A stretch of 56,394 nucleotides of DNA from Acanthaster planci (GCF_001949145.1 NW_019091363.1:1058937-1115330), one strand, 5' to 3'; counted from the stretch's first letter, positions 35,731 to 47,496 are shown. A program made the numbers and translations. Notes: generated by a model from the letters alone, not told the origin.

Positions 35731-36850
35731 CTGTTGCCATCTAACGCCTAGGGCGTAGTGTACACTACATCACGGAAGCAGACGCTGAATCATAAGTGGA
35801 TTTTTTTTCTGACGTGGTACTACCTTGCATGTTTAGCACGTTTTGTCAGTTGATATAGGCTGAGCTTTTCCTGGTCAATAGGCCCTAAATGCGGTATCCA
35901 TCAAATTGTATATTTGAATAATTTTTAGTAAGGGGTTTGCAAATGAAAGAAAATATCCATACACTCTGCAGCATGTTGGGGAGGTTTTAAAACGACATAA
36001 AATTTATTCATGGGTTTTATGTCATGTTGTCACTTTCAAATGAACAGTTAAGGCAGAAACCAACATGCATTGGAATCTTGCTTTCACTGTATATTTCCTG
36101 CTATTTTTTAATGCATTCCTTCTTGGTTAGTTTTCTTAGAAACTGATTAATCTTCCCCCAAACCCAAATGATGTAAGATTAAATACCGACAGAATCAATA
36201 TCTGGGTTCATTAGTGCTAAAGATTGTGTTAATTTAAATAATAGCAACGCCGGAATATTATCCGTGAACAAAAGCCCCGTGTATATTCTGATGACTTTGT
36301 ACCAACTCACATCTTGAAACTCCAGTTTTCCCAAGATCTATCACACCTTTGGTGCTAACACAGTACATTGCCGTTGTACACTTGCATCATTAAGAATATT
36401 TTCTCGTTTCCTGTACAATACATGAAGGAAATCTGATAATAATTCAAACATAATTACCAACACTGCTAGTTGGCTCAATAAGTTGATTAGCGTACGTTTC
36501 CACGAAAAATGAAAAATTGCCGTTAAGAGCTGGTTTACTGTTAAACGAAATAGAGAAGCATCCCCTTCAGTTCAATAAGAAGATCTCTTCTTGACTTCTG
36601 ATCTGAAGTTTCCTTTGTGTAGATGCAATACAGATGGTTTACTTTTTCTTTAAAAAAAGTGCTGGAAGTGTCAAATGTTTGCAAAATTATAGAAATTTAT
36701 TTCATTTGCTCCAATCCACCCTTCTCGTCTTTGTAAATAACTTGTGAGTGACGTCAATATTTTCGAGGTGTTTCAAGACTTTAGCGAGCAATCTAAGTTA
36801 ACGATTATTGCGTGGGCATGGGACACGCTGTACACGGATTGTAAATTATG

Positions 36851-36851
<1 letters not shown>
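35731..36851. other. Intergenic stretch, nothing recognised
   Basis: AT-rich with no supported exon; it ends at the GA microsatellite beside the second gap. Confidence 0.45.
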
Positions 36852-36884
<33 letters not shown>

Positions 36885-37153
36885 NNNNNNNNNNNNNNNN
36901 NNNNNNNNNNNNNNNNNNNNNNNNNNNNNNNNNNNNNNNNNNNNNNNNNNNNNNNNNNNNNNNNNNNNNNNNNNNNNNNNNNNNNNNNNNNNNNNNNNNN
37001 NNNNNNNNNNNNNNNNNNNNNNNNNNNNNNNNNNNNNNNNNNNNNNNNNNNNNNNNNNNNNNNNNNNNNNNNNNNNNNNNNNNNNNNNNNNNNNNNNNNN
37101 NNNNNNNNNNNNNNNNNNNNNNNNNNNNNNNNNNNNNNNNNNNNNNNNNNNNN

Positions 37154-37201
<48 letters not shown>
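36852..37201. repeat. (GA)n microsatellite enclosing an assembly gap
   Basis: GA dinucleotides run from 36852 to 36884 and again from 37154 to about 37193, followed by a G run. The 269 N between them (36885-37153) are probably a longer GA tract that could not be assembled. Open frames reading RERERE or LSLSLS are artefacts. Confidence 0.97.
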
Positions 37202-37203
<2 letters not shown>

Positions 37204-37844
37204 AGATCAAAGTCACCAACAGAATTATCTGATACGGCATTGTATATAAGTCAAGATTTACATCAGCCGGTCTCTCCAAGATTTCCCAGAGAACTCTGTA
37301 AAGTTCATTGTGAAAAGAATTGCATCTGACAAACCGCACAGCTACAGCACATAACGTTTTTTCATTTACATGCAGATCAACACAATCCTAAAAGAAATGG
37401 TTTCCTGCTGTGGACTTTCTAGATGCAGGTTTGATGTTACTTGTGCATGGGGAATCACAAAAAAATTGCCAACAAAAAGTTCATCTTCGTCGTAGTCATC
37501 TCTACCGCTCCAATCACAACCACCCCAGCCACCATCACCACCATCGTCATCATTGTCATCCTTCCCTTGTCATCTGTGGTCGCTGGGGGACCCTTGGGCA
37601 GAAGAAGCTGAGGTCGTTCTCCATGCTGGTCTGTCTGCAGCTTGTCGTAGTCACCCCGTCCATTCTTTCACATTATTCGACCAAGTCTTCCGCGTCCTGA
37701 TCCCTCGGCGGTGCCCTGCATAATGGTCTTGCAGAGGCTATGATGTCGACACGATAGCCTCCGCAAAAATGTTAGCAGATCAGACATAAAAAATCTCAAT
37801 TATTGTTGTGTGATTTTCATAATTAACGGAGTTTCACATTGATT
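37202..37844. other. Stretch downstream of the first receptor gene
   Basis: GC-richer part at 37490-37700 with a CATCACCAC-type low-complexity run. It gives a short frame with a hydrophobic stretch (TTIVIIVILPLSSVV), but no exon can be supported. It may be receptor 3' UTR or a fragment of a neighbouring gene. Confidence 0.3.
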
Positions 37845-39008
37845 TTAGTTGGATCTGACAGTCAAAGATTTCAGAAATCGGGATGGTTCAGGGATGTCGG
37901 ACCACTGACGATGTAGGATGCAAAGCATGACCTCCTTGAACATTGGATGTTTGGCTCCATACAGCAATGGGTTTATAGCACTGTTAGCAAACAAGAAAAT
38001 GGCACCGTACAGGAAGAGGTTGTCTGCCCCCAGCATGATGAAGAGGCAGTTGGGCAACGGGAGAAGGAAGCAGACGCAGGAGACGACGAAGAGGTTCTTG
38101 GTGATTTGAATCTGATGCTTCTGGATGCGCTTCTTGCGGTTGGTGTCGGTGTTGACGCTGACCATGGACTTATTTGGGCCGGGTTCTAGGGAGCTGGTGG
38201 TGGTTGAATATCGAAAGCTGGAGCAGGCTTTCCGTTCTTTCCTGAAGTGGCGCCGGATGAAAGTGTAGACGATGCCGTAACAGATGAGCGTGATGGTGAG
38301 AGGACCCGGGTAGAGGACTCCAGCCAGTAAGGACTTGTACAGGCTTGATGTTGGATGGTCGCTGTCGTCCAGACACACATGGATGTTTTTGTTGTAGCTG
38401 AGACGCCCTACACCAGTCGCCAGTAGGATCGTCGTCAAGAGGATCGGAAGAAGCCAGATGGTAGCCAGCATGGGCACTAGTGTGTAGGCTGTGTAGATCT
38501 TTTTGTAGGCGGTGACATGCTTGGTGATCAGGAGCATGCGATTGACAGCGATGGCTGCAATGCTGAACATGATGACCCCAGCTGAAATGGGCGAAAGAAA
38601 GGCCACCATCAGGCACAGGTTCTCGACCGACTGGGGCAGGTAGCCGCGAATCAGCACGATCGCGGCATTCATCAGAGCGCAGAGGCACATCAGGAGGTCG
38701 GCCACGCTGAGATTGGCCACGAAGACGTTAGTGACGGTCTGCAGCCGGCATGACAGGGCCACTGCCATCAAGACAACGACATTTCCTGTGACTCCAAGGA
38801 GGGAGATGATCAACACAGAAATAGACACAAACACTCTCCCACCGTAGGTGTACAGGGAGGTGTCATTAGACACTTGTAAATCACTGGTGTTGTAAGGCTC
38901 CGTGAGTAGCGGCAAGGAGGTTGTACTGTTGAACAACGCCAACGAGACGCTGATGTTGATGAAAGTATCAGAAACTAGCGACACAGAGGGGGTGTTGTTA
39001 TGCGCCAT
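37845..39008 (-). CDS. Class A (rhodopsin-family) GPCR, orphan, copy 1
   Basis: Intronless 387-residue seven-transmembrane receptor for the plasma membrane. The N-terminus carries several N-glycosylation sequons (NIS, NST, NTS, NDT between residues 18 and 50). TM1 (58-85) has the conserved Asn76; TM2 has LSVAD with Asp104; Cys132 and Cys212 can form the extracellular disulfide; Trp185 marks TM4. The E/DRY position reads NRM (156-158), as NR in melatonin- and moody/Tre1-like receptors. TM6 has FLLPLPN instead of CWxP, and TM7 has NPLLY (346-350). The third intracellular loop is basic (RKKRIQKHQ). Ligand unknown. It has a paralogue at 42657-43772 in opposite orientation. The Met at 39008 is the first in frame; no signal peptide is needed. 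Confidence 0.95.
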   Translation of the reverse strand: MAHNNTPSVSLVSDTFINISVSLALFNSTTSLPLLTEPYNTSDLQVSNDTSLYTYGGRVFVSISVLIISLLGVTGNVVVLMAVALSCRLQTVTNVFVANLSVADLLMCLCALMNAAIVLIRGYLPQSVENLCLMVAFLSPISAGVIMFSIAAIAVNRMLLITKHVTAYKKIYTAYTLVPMLATIWLLPILLTTILLATGVGRLSYNKNIHVCLDDSDHPTSSLYKSLLAGVLYPGPLTITLICYGIVYTFIRRHFRKERKACSSFRYSTTTSSLEPGPNKSMVSVNTDTNRKKRIQKHQIQITKNLFVVSCVCFLLPLPNCLFIMLGADNLFLYGAIFLFANSAINPLLYGAKHPMFKEVMLCILHRQWSDIPEPSRFLKSLTVRSN

Positions 39009-39744
39009 TATTTCAATGCAATCGTTGCTCTCCTGAAGAAAGTTACGCTGCTGAACTTGTCAAAACAATTTAAGGATACCAGACCAGACGGAATGCTTGT
39101 AAATATCTGCTGTTTCGTGCTGGAGCATGAATCCACTATTTGTTTCCTTATGGAAAATGAATCATGCGTTAGCACAGATAGCAATTAGTTTGAAACCGAC
39201 TTCCTGGTTATTTTGGTTTAATGCTTTTTCTGTCGCTATATTGTTTTTCTCTCGGGCCTTTCACAGAATTCATCAAGCTGGGCCAAATTACCCAAGAGCC
39301 ACACAGGACAATCACTGTGCCTAAAGGCCTACATCTAATAGGGGGGACGAAAAATCCGCATTTGAAAGCTTTGTCGTGTCTTTGCGAATTATGGATTTTT
39401 AGAAAACTGAGCATAATAAAATCGACACCCAGGCTTCCGACACTCAGCCCTGTGAAATAAGTGCTGGAGTGCTGCTGCCTACCGCCTCGAGCAGAAGCAC
39501 CCCCTCAACGGTTGAAAGGAGCCATATAGATTGGGAGGGTCATGTCGTTGGTAGCGATGCGACCGTAACGCGCGCATTTCCGAGTCGTTCGTGGACCAGC
39601 GAAGTTCGTTTCCGACCAAAGGCGCCTTCGTTTCTAAGAAAACTCCAGCTCGAGGTTCAAACGTGGTAATTAAGACCAACCAAAAACTGGTACCTTGGAC
39701 TCACGGAAGAGTTTGGGTATTCGATTGCATTGCGTTGACTGTGT
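39009..39744. other. 5' flank of the first receptor gene
   Basis: Contains no exon I can support. It should hold the promoter of the minus-strand receptor, but no core element stands out. It runs up to the inverted-repeat element at 39745. Confidence 0.35.
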
Positions 39745-40490
39745 GTAGAATTTTTAGTGCTCTGTAAAAGATTTTAAAATTGTGATTTTTCCTGTGCGCA
39801 CGAGATCAATGTTTCGTAATATGACCCCCTTCATTATGTAGTATGAACTACATCCTTAGTGTTCTTGGAGCCAACTTGTCCATCTGTAAAAATACGAACT
39901 GATGTTCAGTCTACGTTTATGATTCTATGTACATGTACCGGTACTGTACCCATTTGATTCGCTGCATTCTGCACTTGGGAAGTCTGAAGAACCAGACCCC
40001 TTTCTCTTTGGAATCTGCACTTTGTCTTGTACATAACCCAAACGCAACAACTGCACCATTTCTTTCGGTAGTACTCCAAGCTATGACCAAGTTCAATGGT
40101 AGGCTATGTACATGTACATAAAAACGTGTATACGAGTACATCGAACATCGGTTCGTGTTGTAAAAAATGCACAGGTTGAATCCAAGAACACTAACGATGT
40201 AGTTTATACTACATGTACTTATGATGGAAGGGGGGCCATATTAAGAAACAACGATCTTGTGTACACAGGAAAAATTACGATTTTGAAGTCTTTATACAGA
40301 GAACTAAACATTTCCACTTAAATTAGAAACTACATGTAACAGCAAACACGATTTAATGGGATTTTCTGAAAAAAAAACTGAACAAAGCCAGAAAATATGA
40401 GAGAAAATGATCATCGAAGTCGCACCCCTGTACATTTTCAATGGCCCGTTGACACTTCTTTCCGCCAAGGCCACTTATGCGCATGCGTGT
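39745..40490. mobile_element. Inverted-repeat element between the two receptor genes (copies B1 and B2)
   Basis: Arm B1 (39745-39950, plus) and arm B2 (about 40165-40490, minus) share about 130-150 bases in opposite orientation. Shared parts are TTTTAGTGCTCTGTAA, the TTTTTCCTGTG block and TTAGTGTTCTTGGA. Each also matches the dispersed repeat at 10853-11225, and B2 carries more of it. The spacer of roughly 215-290 bases contains ACATGTAC palindromes. This is either a long-arm fold-back element or two nested copies. Confidence 0.75.
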
Positions 40491-42656
40491 TAATTATGAA
40501 TTTATTAGTGAAGAGGTCTATTGACGCACAAGGCATAGTGGGTTACTTGCTGTTCTAATTCATGCATTGAGTAAATGTGATGGACAAATGGAAGTGTCGA
40601 CACGTGTTATGAAAGTGTCGACACGTATTATGTTACTGTTCAGAAATCTACCCAGTAAGTGCTCAATAGAAATTACATATTACTATTACATCTTGCGTAT
40701 ACTCTCCCCAGCGTCCTTTAATGATGGCGGTGGGTAGATTGCAAGTCAAATATTCTGTAAGGTTTGCATTTATTATTTATAGCCGTTGAAAGTACCATGG
40801 TTTCACTTCTGATCGGCAATGCCTGTTTGCTTTTTTTCTTCTAATTTTGGAAGTTAAACAGCAGACCAATAGTTTTGCTTTCACAAGTTTATTTGGTTAT
40901 AGGGCCGATCATTTTCAGTTTTGCTTACAAATGAGTCGAATTACAATTCGAATTGAAAGTTACAGAAACTTCAGACTCCGAAAAAAAGAGCTGCCATACT
41001 GAAAAACGCTTTCTGTAAGGCATATTCACCTAGGTCCAAAATTTACTGTGACTATCCCTTCACACATTTCCGATGTGGTGAATTGTGTGGTGAATTATGA
41101 TATTATTTCTGGTATGCATGCTGTCACATTAGCTGAGCTCACCTCGTCCAAGTCTAACCCGAGTGGATACCACTGAGCCCACCTCATCCGAGTCTGACCC
41201 GATTGGAGCCCACTGAGTCTCGAGACTCAAGTGTTCTGCAGTCACAAAAGAATTGTTATAATAGACCTGACATTAAAGTTTGATTAAACCATTCAAAAAA
41301 TTGCATGCGTTATGGATAAACAGTATCAAGACTTCTTTCCCGTGAACTAGGAATAATGCCACACTGTATCATGCGCATGCACGCCCTGCATGCATGCTGT
41401 GTGCAGACCAATCAAGTACGCGTCAGCCGGCTGCGTTAAAGCGGTTAGCCCGCTGTACATAATAGGCCGACACAAGTTATCTTGTCAGATGAGGAGGGAT
41501 CACAACATTTCTCATTGAATAAGCAGACACATTCCAAAGAAATAATCACTTGCCCGGTTTGATACAAGACAGAATGTAAATGATGCTCGGTACAAGGAGA
41601 TGACTTCGCATCGACCTGTTTACATATACAGTCTCGCCAATGGTAGCGCAATTTCGAGCGATAAAAATATCGAACACAGTTCCTTAAAGGCGTCCGACAC
41701 TAGTCTTGTGCCAAGCTTTGCTCCTGGGACGATTTTGACGGCTGATAGCAACACACACGCATGTTGTGTTAATGGAGTCGATTATTTGTGTCCGTGAAAG
41801 TGAAACTTAGAAAGTTTTCCACAGTATTTTAAAGAATTTCTATTCTTTCTCGACCGAAGCATTTTAAAGTTTCCACGTTCTTGACAAATCTAACTTGTAT
41901 TTCGTTTTTGGGGGATGGGTGGGGGTGGAGGGGTACCTTTTGTAGCCTTCCAAAGGCATGGTACTGAATTTGGGGGGCTCTTTGTTTTACACACGTTTTC
42001 AAAAGGAATGGAAATTTGAAGGCCCCCAGATTGCCTATTCTCATTGTATCTGCCACCCCCCCCCAAAAAAGGGAGAAAAAATTGCTCAGAGGGCCCTTTT
42101 GCAGGTGCCCCAGGAACTGTCGATCTTCGTCAGTTCAAAAATAACTGAAAGTATGCATTTCATAGAGAGGGGCGTGGGTGAATAAAATGGCCCATCCCCA
42201 TCGCCAAAAAGTAAGCGATGTATCCATGACACGCAGGCTAGAATGGCAGACGGCATGGTTTTACACAGCAGCGTACGTCATCCCTTTGCGCATAGCGACG
42301 GCGTGTATTATAATGACGAACAATAATAATATTGGCACACAACCCGGTGATTTACGCAAGTTCTCTGAAGTAAAACTACATGCATTCTGGGAGGCAAAAC
42401 TGAAAGTAATTGACTCTGTATTCCAGTAAATTTAATCACGAAAAAACACTGTTAGTCTCATGTAGTGCATACGTAATACTTTTCATTTGAGCAGCAACTT
42501 TTAAATAAATACGAAAGACAAGAAGTTCATTGAACTGAATTCATTCTACTCATAAAACTTGTGCACGCCAAAGAAATTTAAATCATTTGGATATCAAGAA
42601 TTTCTCAGTGTAACCTACATTTCTTTCTTCACGAGAGCAACTGCTGCTCGGGGAAA
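40491..42656. other. 5' flank of the second receptor gene
   Basis: No supported exon. It holds a two-copy 20-bp repeat with GTGTCGACACGT at about 40594-40632. A two-copy repeat of about 41 bp lies at 41137-41217 (CTCACCTCGTCCAAGTCT and CCCACCTCATCCGAGTCT). Confidence 0.4.
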
Positions 42657-43772
42657 ATGGTGCGTAACATTACTACCGCTGTCAATGTGGACCTGCAAGA
42701 AGTTTTTATTGCTTTCAACACTAGCGATTATCTGCCAGCGGAAAACTCGACCTCGCAGTATACATACGGAGCGAGAGTCTTTGTTTCCATGGTCATACTG
42801 CTCATATCTGTTCTTGGTGTCACTGGGAATGCCATCGTCTTGATGGCGGTGGTCCTGTCATGCCGGCTGCAGACCATCACCAACGTCTTCGTGGCCAATC
42901 TCAGCGTGGCTGACCTCCTCTTGTGCCTGTGCGCCCCGGTCAACGCTGTGATTGTGCTCATCCGGGGCGGTCTACCCCAATCTCTGGAGAATCTCTGTTT
43001 CGTGGTGGCCTTCACAACACCATCAGTGGCAGGGGTGACTTCGTTCAGCATCGCGGCCATCGCCGTGAATCGCATGCTTCTGATCACTAAGCACACCACA
43101 GTATACAAGAAGATGTACCAAGTCCGCAAACTGGTGCCCACGTTGGTGATCATTTGGCTGCTCCCCTTTATCATTGTCACCGTCCTCTTGGTGTCAGGTG
43201 TAGGTCAGCTCAGCTACAACAACCACGTCAACATGTGCTTAGATGACAGCGAGCACCATCTCTCGATCCTCTACAAGACCTTACTGGCTGCCACGCTATA
43301 CCCAGGCCCAGTTGCCATCACGCTCATCAGTTATGGCATCGTCTACACTTTTATCCGGCGTCACCTCAAAAAGGGACGGCGAGCCTGCTCCAGTTTCCGC
43401 TATGTCTCTTCGACCGCAGCAAGCTCCCACGACCCAAGCATCTCTGAGCCCGTGGTCAGCGTCATCACCGACACCAACCGCAAGAAGCGCATCCAGAAGC
43501 ATCAGATTCAAATCACCAAGAACCTCTTCGTCGTCTCCTGCGTCTGCTTCCTTCTCCCGTTGCCCAACTGCCTCTTCATCATGCTGGGGGCAGACAACCT
43601 CTTCCTGTACGGTGTCATTTTCTTGTTTGCCAACAGTGCTGTAAACCCGTTGCTGTATGGAGCCAAACATCCAATGTTCAAGGAGGTCATGCTATGCATC
43701 CTACATCGTCAGTGGTCCGACATCCCTGAACCATCCCGACTTCTGAAAGCTTTGCTGTCCAGGTTCAAGTGA
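42657..43772 (+). CDS. Class A (rhodopsin-family) GPCR, orphan, copy 2
   Basis: Intronless 371-residue paralogue of the receptor at 37845-39008. Same landmarks: glycosylation sequons NIT, NTS and NST at the N-terminus, Asn58 (TM1), Asp86 (TM2), Cys114 and Cys194, NRM at 138-140, Trp167, PLPN in TM6, NPLLY at 330-334. The N-terminal tail is shorter by about 18 residues. From TDTNRKKRIQKHQ through TM6, TM7 and the tail (QWSDIPEPSR) it is nearly identical to its paralogue. In TM3-TM5 and the third loop it differs at many positions. The two start codons face each other about 3.6 kb apart, so they could share regulatory sequence. Ligand unknown. Confidence 0.95.
   Translation: MVRNITTAVNVDLQEVFIAFNTSDYLPAENSTSQYTYGARVFVSMVILLISVLGVTGNAIVLMAVVLSCRLQTITNVFVANLSVADLLLCLCAPVNAVIVLIRGGLPQSLENLCFVVAFTTPSVAGVTSFSIAAIAVNRMLLITKHTTVYKKMYQVRKLVPTLVIIWLLPFIIVTVLLVSGVGQLSYNNHVNMCLDDSEHHLSILYKTLLAATLYPGPVAITLISYGIVYTFIRRHLKKGRRACSSFRYVSSTAASSHDPSISEPVVSVITDTNRKKRIQKHQIQITKNLFVVSCVCFLLPLPNCLFIMLGADNLFLYGVIFLFANSAVNPLLYGAKHPMFKEVMLCILHRQWSDIPEPSRLLKALLSRFK
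43455..43760 (+). other. Near-identical tract shared with the first receptor (37869-38163)
   Basis: By eye I count about eight differences in roughly 300 bases between this stretch and the reverse complement of 37869-38163. This is much closer than the middle of the two genes and is best explained by gene conversion. Confidence 0.8.
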
Positions 43773-46534
43773 GTTAAATGTGGAGAATTTATCTCAAATA
43801 GCAAAAATGACCAAATTGCTAGACTTCTCACCTTGTATAATCCAGAAGGAGACTACTACCGGAGGAAGAAATATTGACTCGTAATCGCGCGCCCTCTGCT
43901 GGTGACACACAAACACAGACAATCAACCACCGCGCAGAATTTGAGATCGAAGCTTCAAAAGATGTCATGAGGCCACTTGAAACCTTGGATAGAAAAGAGG
44001 GTTGGGGCAAAAATAAACCCACTTTTAGTCTCTGCATTGCTATTTCCAAAGGTGTTTGTAGGCCTTTAGAAATGTGTACCCTTGCAGAGTGACGTAAGAG
44101 CATATCCATGAATTTCAAACCTTTTCTTTAAAGTTTGAGTCAACTTGCACTTATTCCGTCTGCACTTTGCCAAATCATACGGACAGATTTTACCAACGCA
44201 TTTATTTTCGTGAAAACCAGAAAATCTTTCTATATGAAATTTAAGAATTTGGTTTATACGTTCAGACTTCTATCACATTATCCAGATGTTTCTGTTTTAG
44301 AATTTGTGTTGTATTTACCAGTGGACACTTCAGTAAACGCATGCAATGACCTTAAAACAATGTGGTCTTTGAAATGACTGAAATGCAGAAAACTACAGGA
44401 TTTTGTTTATACGATTTCCCCTGGAATTCTTTGAAACATATTTCGGATATTTTCTATATATAACAACCTCATCCCTTTTGTTGGTTAAAAACAGGAAACA
44501 AACCAGGCAGAATGTGTGAAATTTAATCCTGGGATTTTCTGGAAAATCTTCAAGGGAATTGTTTCTTTTATTGACAACCAAGGAAATGCCAGACAAATAT
44601 TAATTCATCTCTTGGTTGAAAAAGCTTGGACGGGGGCACAAAACCACGATGGGGAAGCTACCCTAAGGGTACGCAAAGGAACGAGTTTGCAGGACCAGTT
44701 GACGGAGGTATAACTGTGGGTTTTTTTCTCAACATTCGTGTTTTTCAGACTCAATGGAAATTTGGGAAAGATTCTGTGCCGTTGATGCTGTATTTTAAAA
44801 ACACATCAGCGAGAATAAGTTCCTTTCCACAGAGTGAACCCTGAGCTTTGAAGCTTATATCATGGTTAAGGCTACAAGTCAGGTAAAGGAGTCTGCGAGA
44901 GCATCATGCAAGGATATCTCTTTTTGGGTATGTTTGTGTGGTTCTGCAAAGAACTGGAGGGTAGTCCAGTCTTGGACATCATGCTCTGTCCGTCGCCAGG
45001 AGACTGGAGAGGTTATAATGATGAAGCAGCTTATGGTGTCCGGAGGCGGTGAGGTGTGGAGATGATGCTAACATGGGATCCAACCCAGGGCAGTCAAGCA
45101 GAACATGGGATGCTAGATGATCAGTGAGGTGTGTCAAGCTGAAGGAGGGGGGGGGGCATGGGGGAAGGTTACCAAGGGTATAGGGGACCCATAGGCTAGG
45201 AAAAAATCCGAGGGTATAGAGACCATTGGACTTTGATGTGAGAATCGGACGCCAAATATCGCTCCGGCTCTTTTCAGAATCACACGTGCTAAAAGAGATA
45301 TCCTGGCATATAGAATGAACCCTGTTTTACCATGTAAAAATCGCTCCAGATTGTAACTTCGACAGGGAGCCTAATAACCATACGGGGTGCGTTTTAGGCG
45401 TCACATTTTTCTTCTATAGCCATCACATGCCCTTTAAGTTTGTACATGTACAACCTTTTAAGGTAAAATGGAGCGTTGTTGCAGGGCAGCGAATGTAAAA
45501 TGAGGTCGCTTTGCACTCCTGACGGTCTTGCATTGACCTGAAAGGAAACTGTGGACTGTAATAATGTCTCTATTACGTAACTACATGTATATATACATAC
45601 TTGTACAAGAATAAACAAAAGTGAATTTTCACAAATTAAGTTCCGTTTATAATCAAGGAATGATTTCCATAAGCGAGACGCCAAATGAAAGATCTCAAAA
45701 TAATGAATTGCTTCAATTTTGGCGGTGTAAAATATGATTCATTTTAGAAATTTTGTGTAATTTTGAAATGCATGGACATGTGGCTTACCGCGTTGTATAA
45801 ACTCGAAGCTTTCCCTCAAATATCTCTTTTAAAAGGAGCGGAAGTTAATTTACTTTTAGATTGATTTTCACTGTTGGCCCTCAACGGAGTTGCACCCCAT
45901 ACAGCTCTTCAGGCTCCCAAGTAGAGTGCCTTTTCTGTTAATAGGGACTAACTACACGCAACTTACTTCCTTTATACACTTCATGATGAATTATGCTACA
46001 CTCTAAAATAAAATGTAAAGGTTCTGTATATAAATATGTTTAATATCTACAGGGACGAATAAAGTGACGGGGCCTGACGTTTTTTCTTCTGTGTGTACTC
46101 AATTCGAGTATGAGATATTCTACATGATGTGTATACGGTTCTGGCACAGGTTTACATACACTTTGGATGGAAGGGAGTGTGCAGAAGGATGGGAAAACCC
46201 AAACCAAAACAAAATTAAAGTAAAATAAAATATAAAAAAATAAGTGACACCCCCCAGCAAGCTCGCCGAATGAACTTCGTGTATGTATATGCAATGAACG
46301 TGATCCCATCCTAGCGCTCTGCATGGATAGGGGAACGAGCGCAGGAGTCAGAGCTGTTTGAGAGCTGCGACATGAACGTCTCCAAATTTTTGAAACCAAA
46401 ATAGTGGATTATGCGTCAGTGCACAGAGACAAATGACACTCAATAACTGCTGCTTTACCGCATCACGGACGTATATATTATAAAAACCTGGACTTGAAAC
46501 GCCTTAATTTGTATGAAATAGAAGCCAACCAACG
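43773..46534. other. Intergenic stretch between receptor 2 and the SLC10A7 end
   Basis: No supported gene. An AATAAA at about 44011 could serve receptor 2. The remainder has short frames only, with poly-G runs near 45140. Confidence 0.35.
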
Positions 46535-46646
46535 GCCATTTTACCGAGCCGAATACTAATGCGCGGGTTGCCTCGCTTCTATTGACGCCAGGGAGAACAA
46601 AGGCGGGCATTGCCGGGCAAGCTTTGTATTCGGCTCGGTAAAATGC
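46535..46646. repeat. Short inverted repeat (MITE-like)
   Basis: GGCCATTTTACCGAGCCGAA near 46534 is matched in reverse complement by TTCGGCTCGGTAAAATGCC ending near 46648. The arms are about 23 bp and the total span about 115 bp. Confidence 0.8.
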
Positions 46647-47253
46647 CGCGAGTGGATTCAATGATCTCTGTAAGCTGATTAAGGACACTGCGAGCCCAGA
46701 TTTTCATATACGTGCGTGTACCGCATACATAACGAACAACCATTTTGATTCCCAAGTCTGAAGTTGGCTCTGGTCTACTGCGAGAGCGCCCTCTGTTAGT
46801 GTGGGAAATTTCTCGCGTGAACATCTTGTTTATTGTGAAATGAACCCCCCCCAAAACAAATAAAAACCAAATCTGAATATGACGGGGTCTGCTAAACTAA
46901 ATCCCCCCCAAATTCCATTCATTAAATTCACCTATAAAAACGATTTAAATGTCATTTACTAGAATTTTTAAGGGTTATATTTTCATTTACTGTTTTATAG
47001 TACATTTATTATTACCTGCTGTTATGATAGCTCCCTGGGATTTTAACACTTTGTAATTCATTTACTTTTATACCTCAGACCATCTTAGTTTTGGCAGCCA
47101 CTCGTAGGAAAAACACGTCTGTGACGTTAAAAGATCGGGTTCTATGGAATATGACCTATGAAACAACACACTGAAGCCACTGCCTGGAGCTTCCCGTACA
47201 GCGAATTTCAGATACAACCAACATTTTTACTAGGTCCCGCGGATTTCGTAGCA
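46647..47253. other. Intergenic stretch, nothing recognised
   Basis: AT-rich, no exon or clear repeat between two inverted-repeat elements. Confidence 0.4.
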
Positions 47254-47496
47254 GGGCAATTCCAGAAATTAGGGGTCCAAAAGTGTGGCATTTTCTTGTC
47301 CCTGTTACATCTGACCTTTGTTATTTGACACGGAAATGTGACCGGACTTGATTTCAAACGATTATCATTTTTTGGCAGGCAATTAGCATTAATTCATCAC
47401 TCTTGGAAATTCGAAAATGTGTTCTTAACTTACAAAATCGTATGTCAGATGTGACAGGGACACAAAAAAATGGACCTCTAATTTCTGGAATTACCC
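47254..47496. mobile_element. MITE-like element with about 55-bp terminal inverted repeats
   Basis: The left end GGGCAATTCCAGAAATTAGG onward and the reverse complement of the right end (GGGTAATTCCAGAAATTAGA onward) agree through GTCCCTG and ACATCTGAC. Total about 243 bp with an AT-rich core and no coding frame. No clear target duplication. Confidence 0.85.

Noticed and set aside
36744-37339. Arg-Glu or Leu-Ser repeat proteins around the second gap
   Set aside because: Translations of a GA/CT microsatellite and of unknown bases.
37410-37700. His-rich plus-strand frame of 96 codons
   Set aside because: Driven by a CATCACCAC low-complexity run; no exon boundaries or domain.
38170-38688. 172-codon second minus-strand frame inside receptor 1
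   Set aside because: Shadow frame of the receptor coding sequence.
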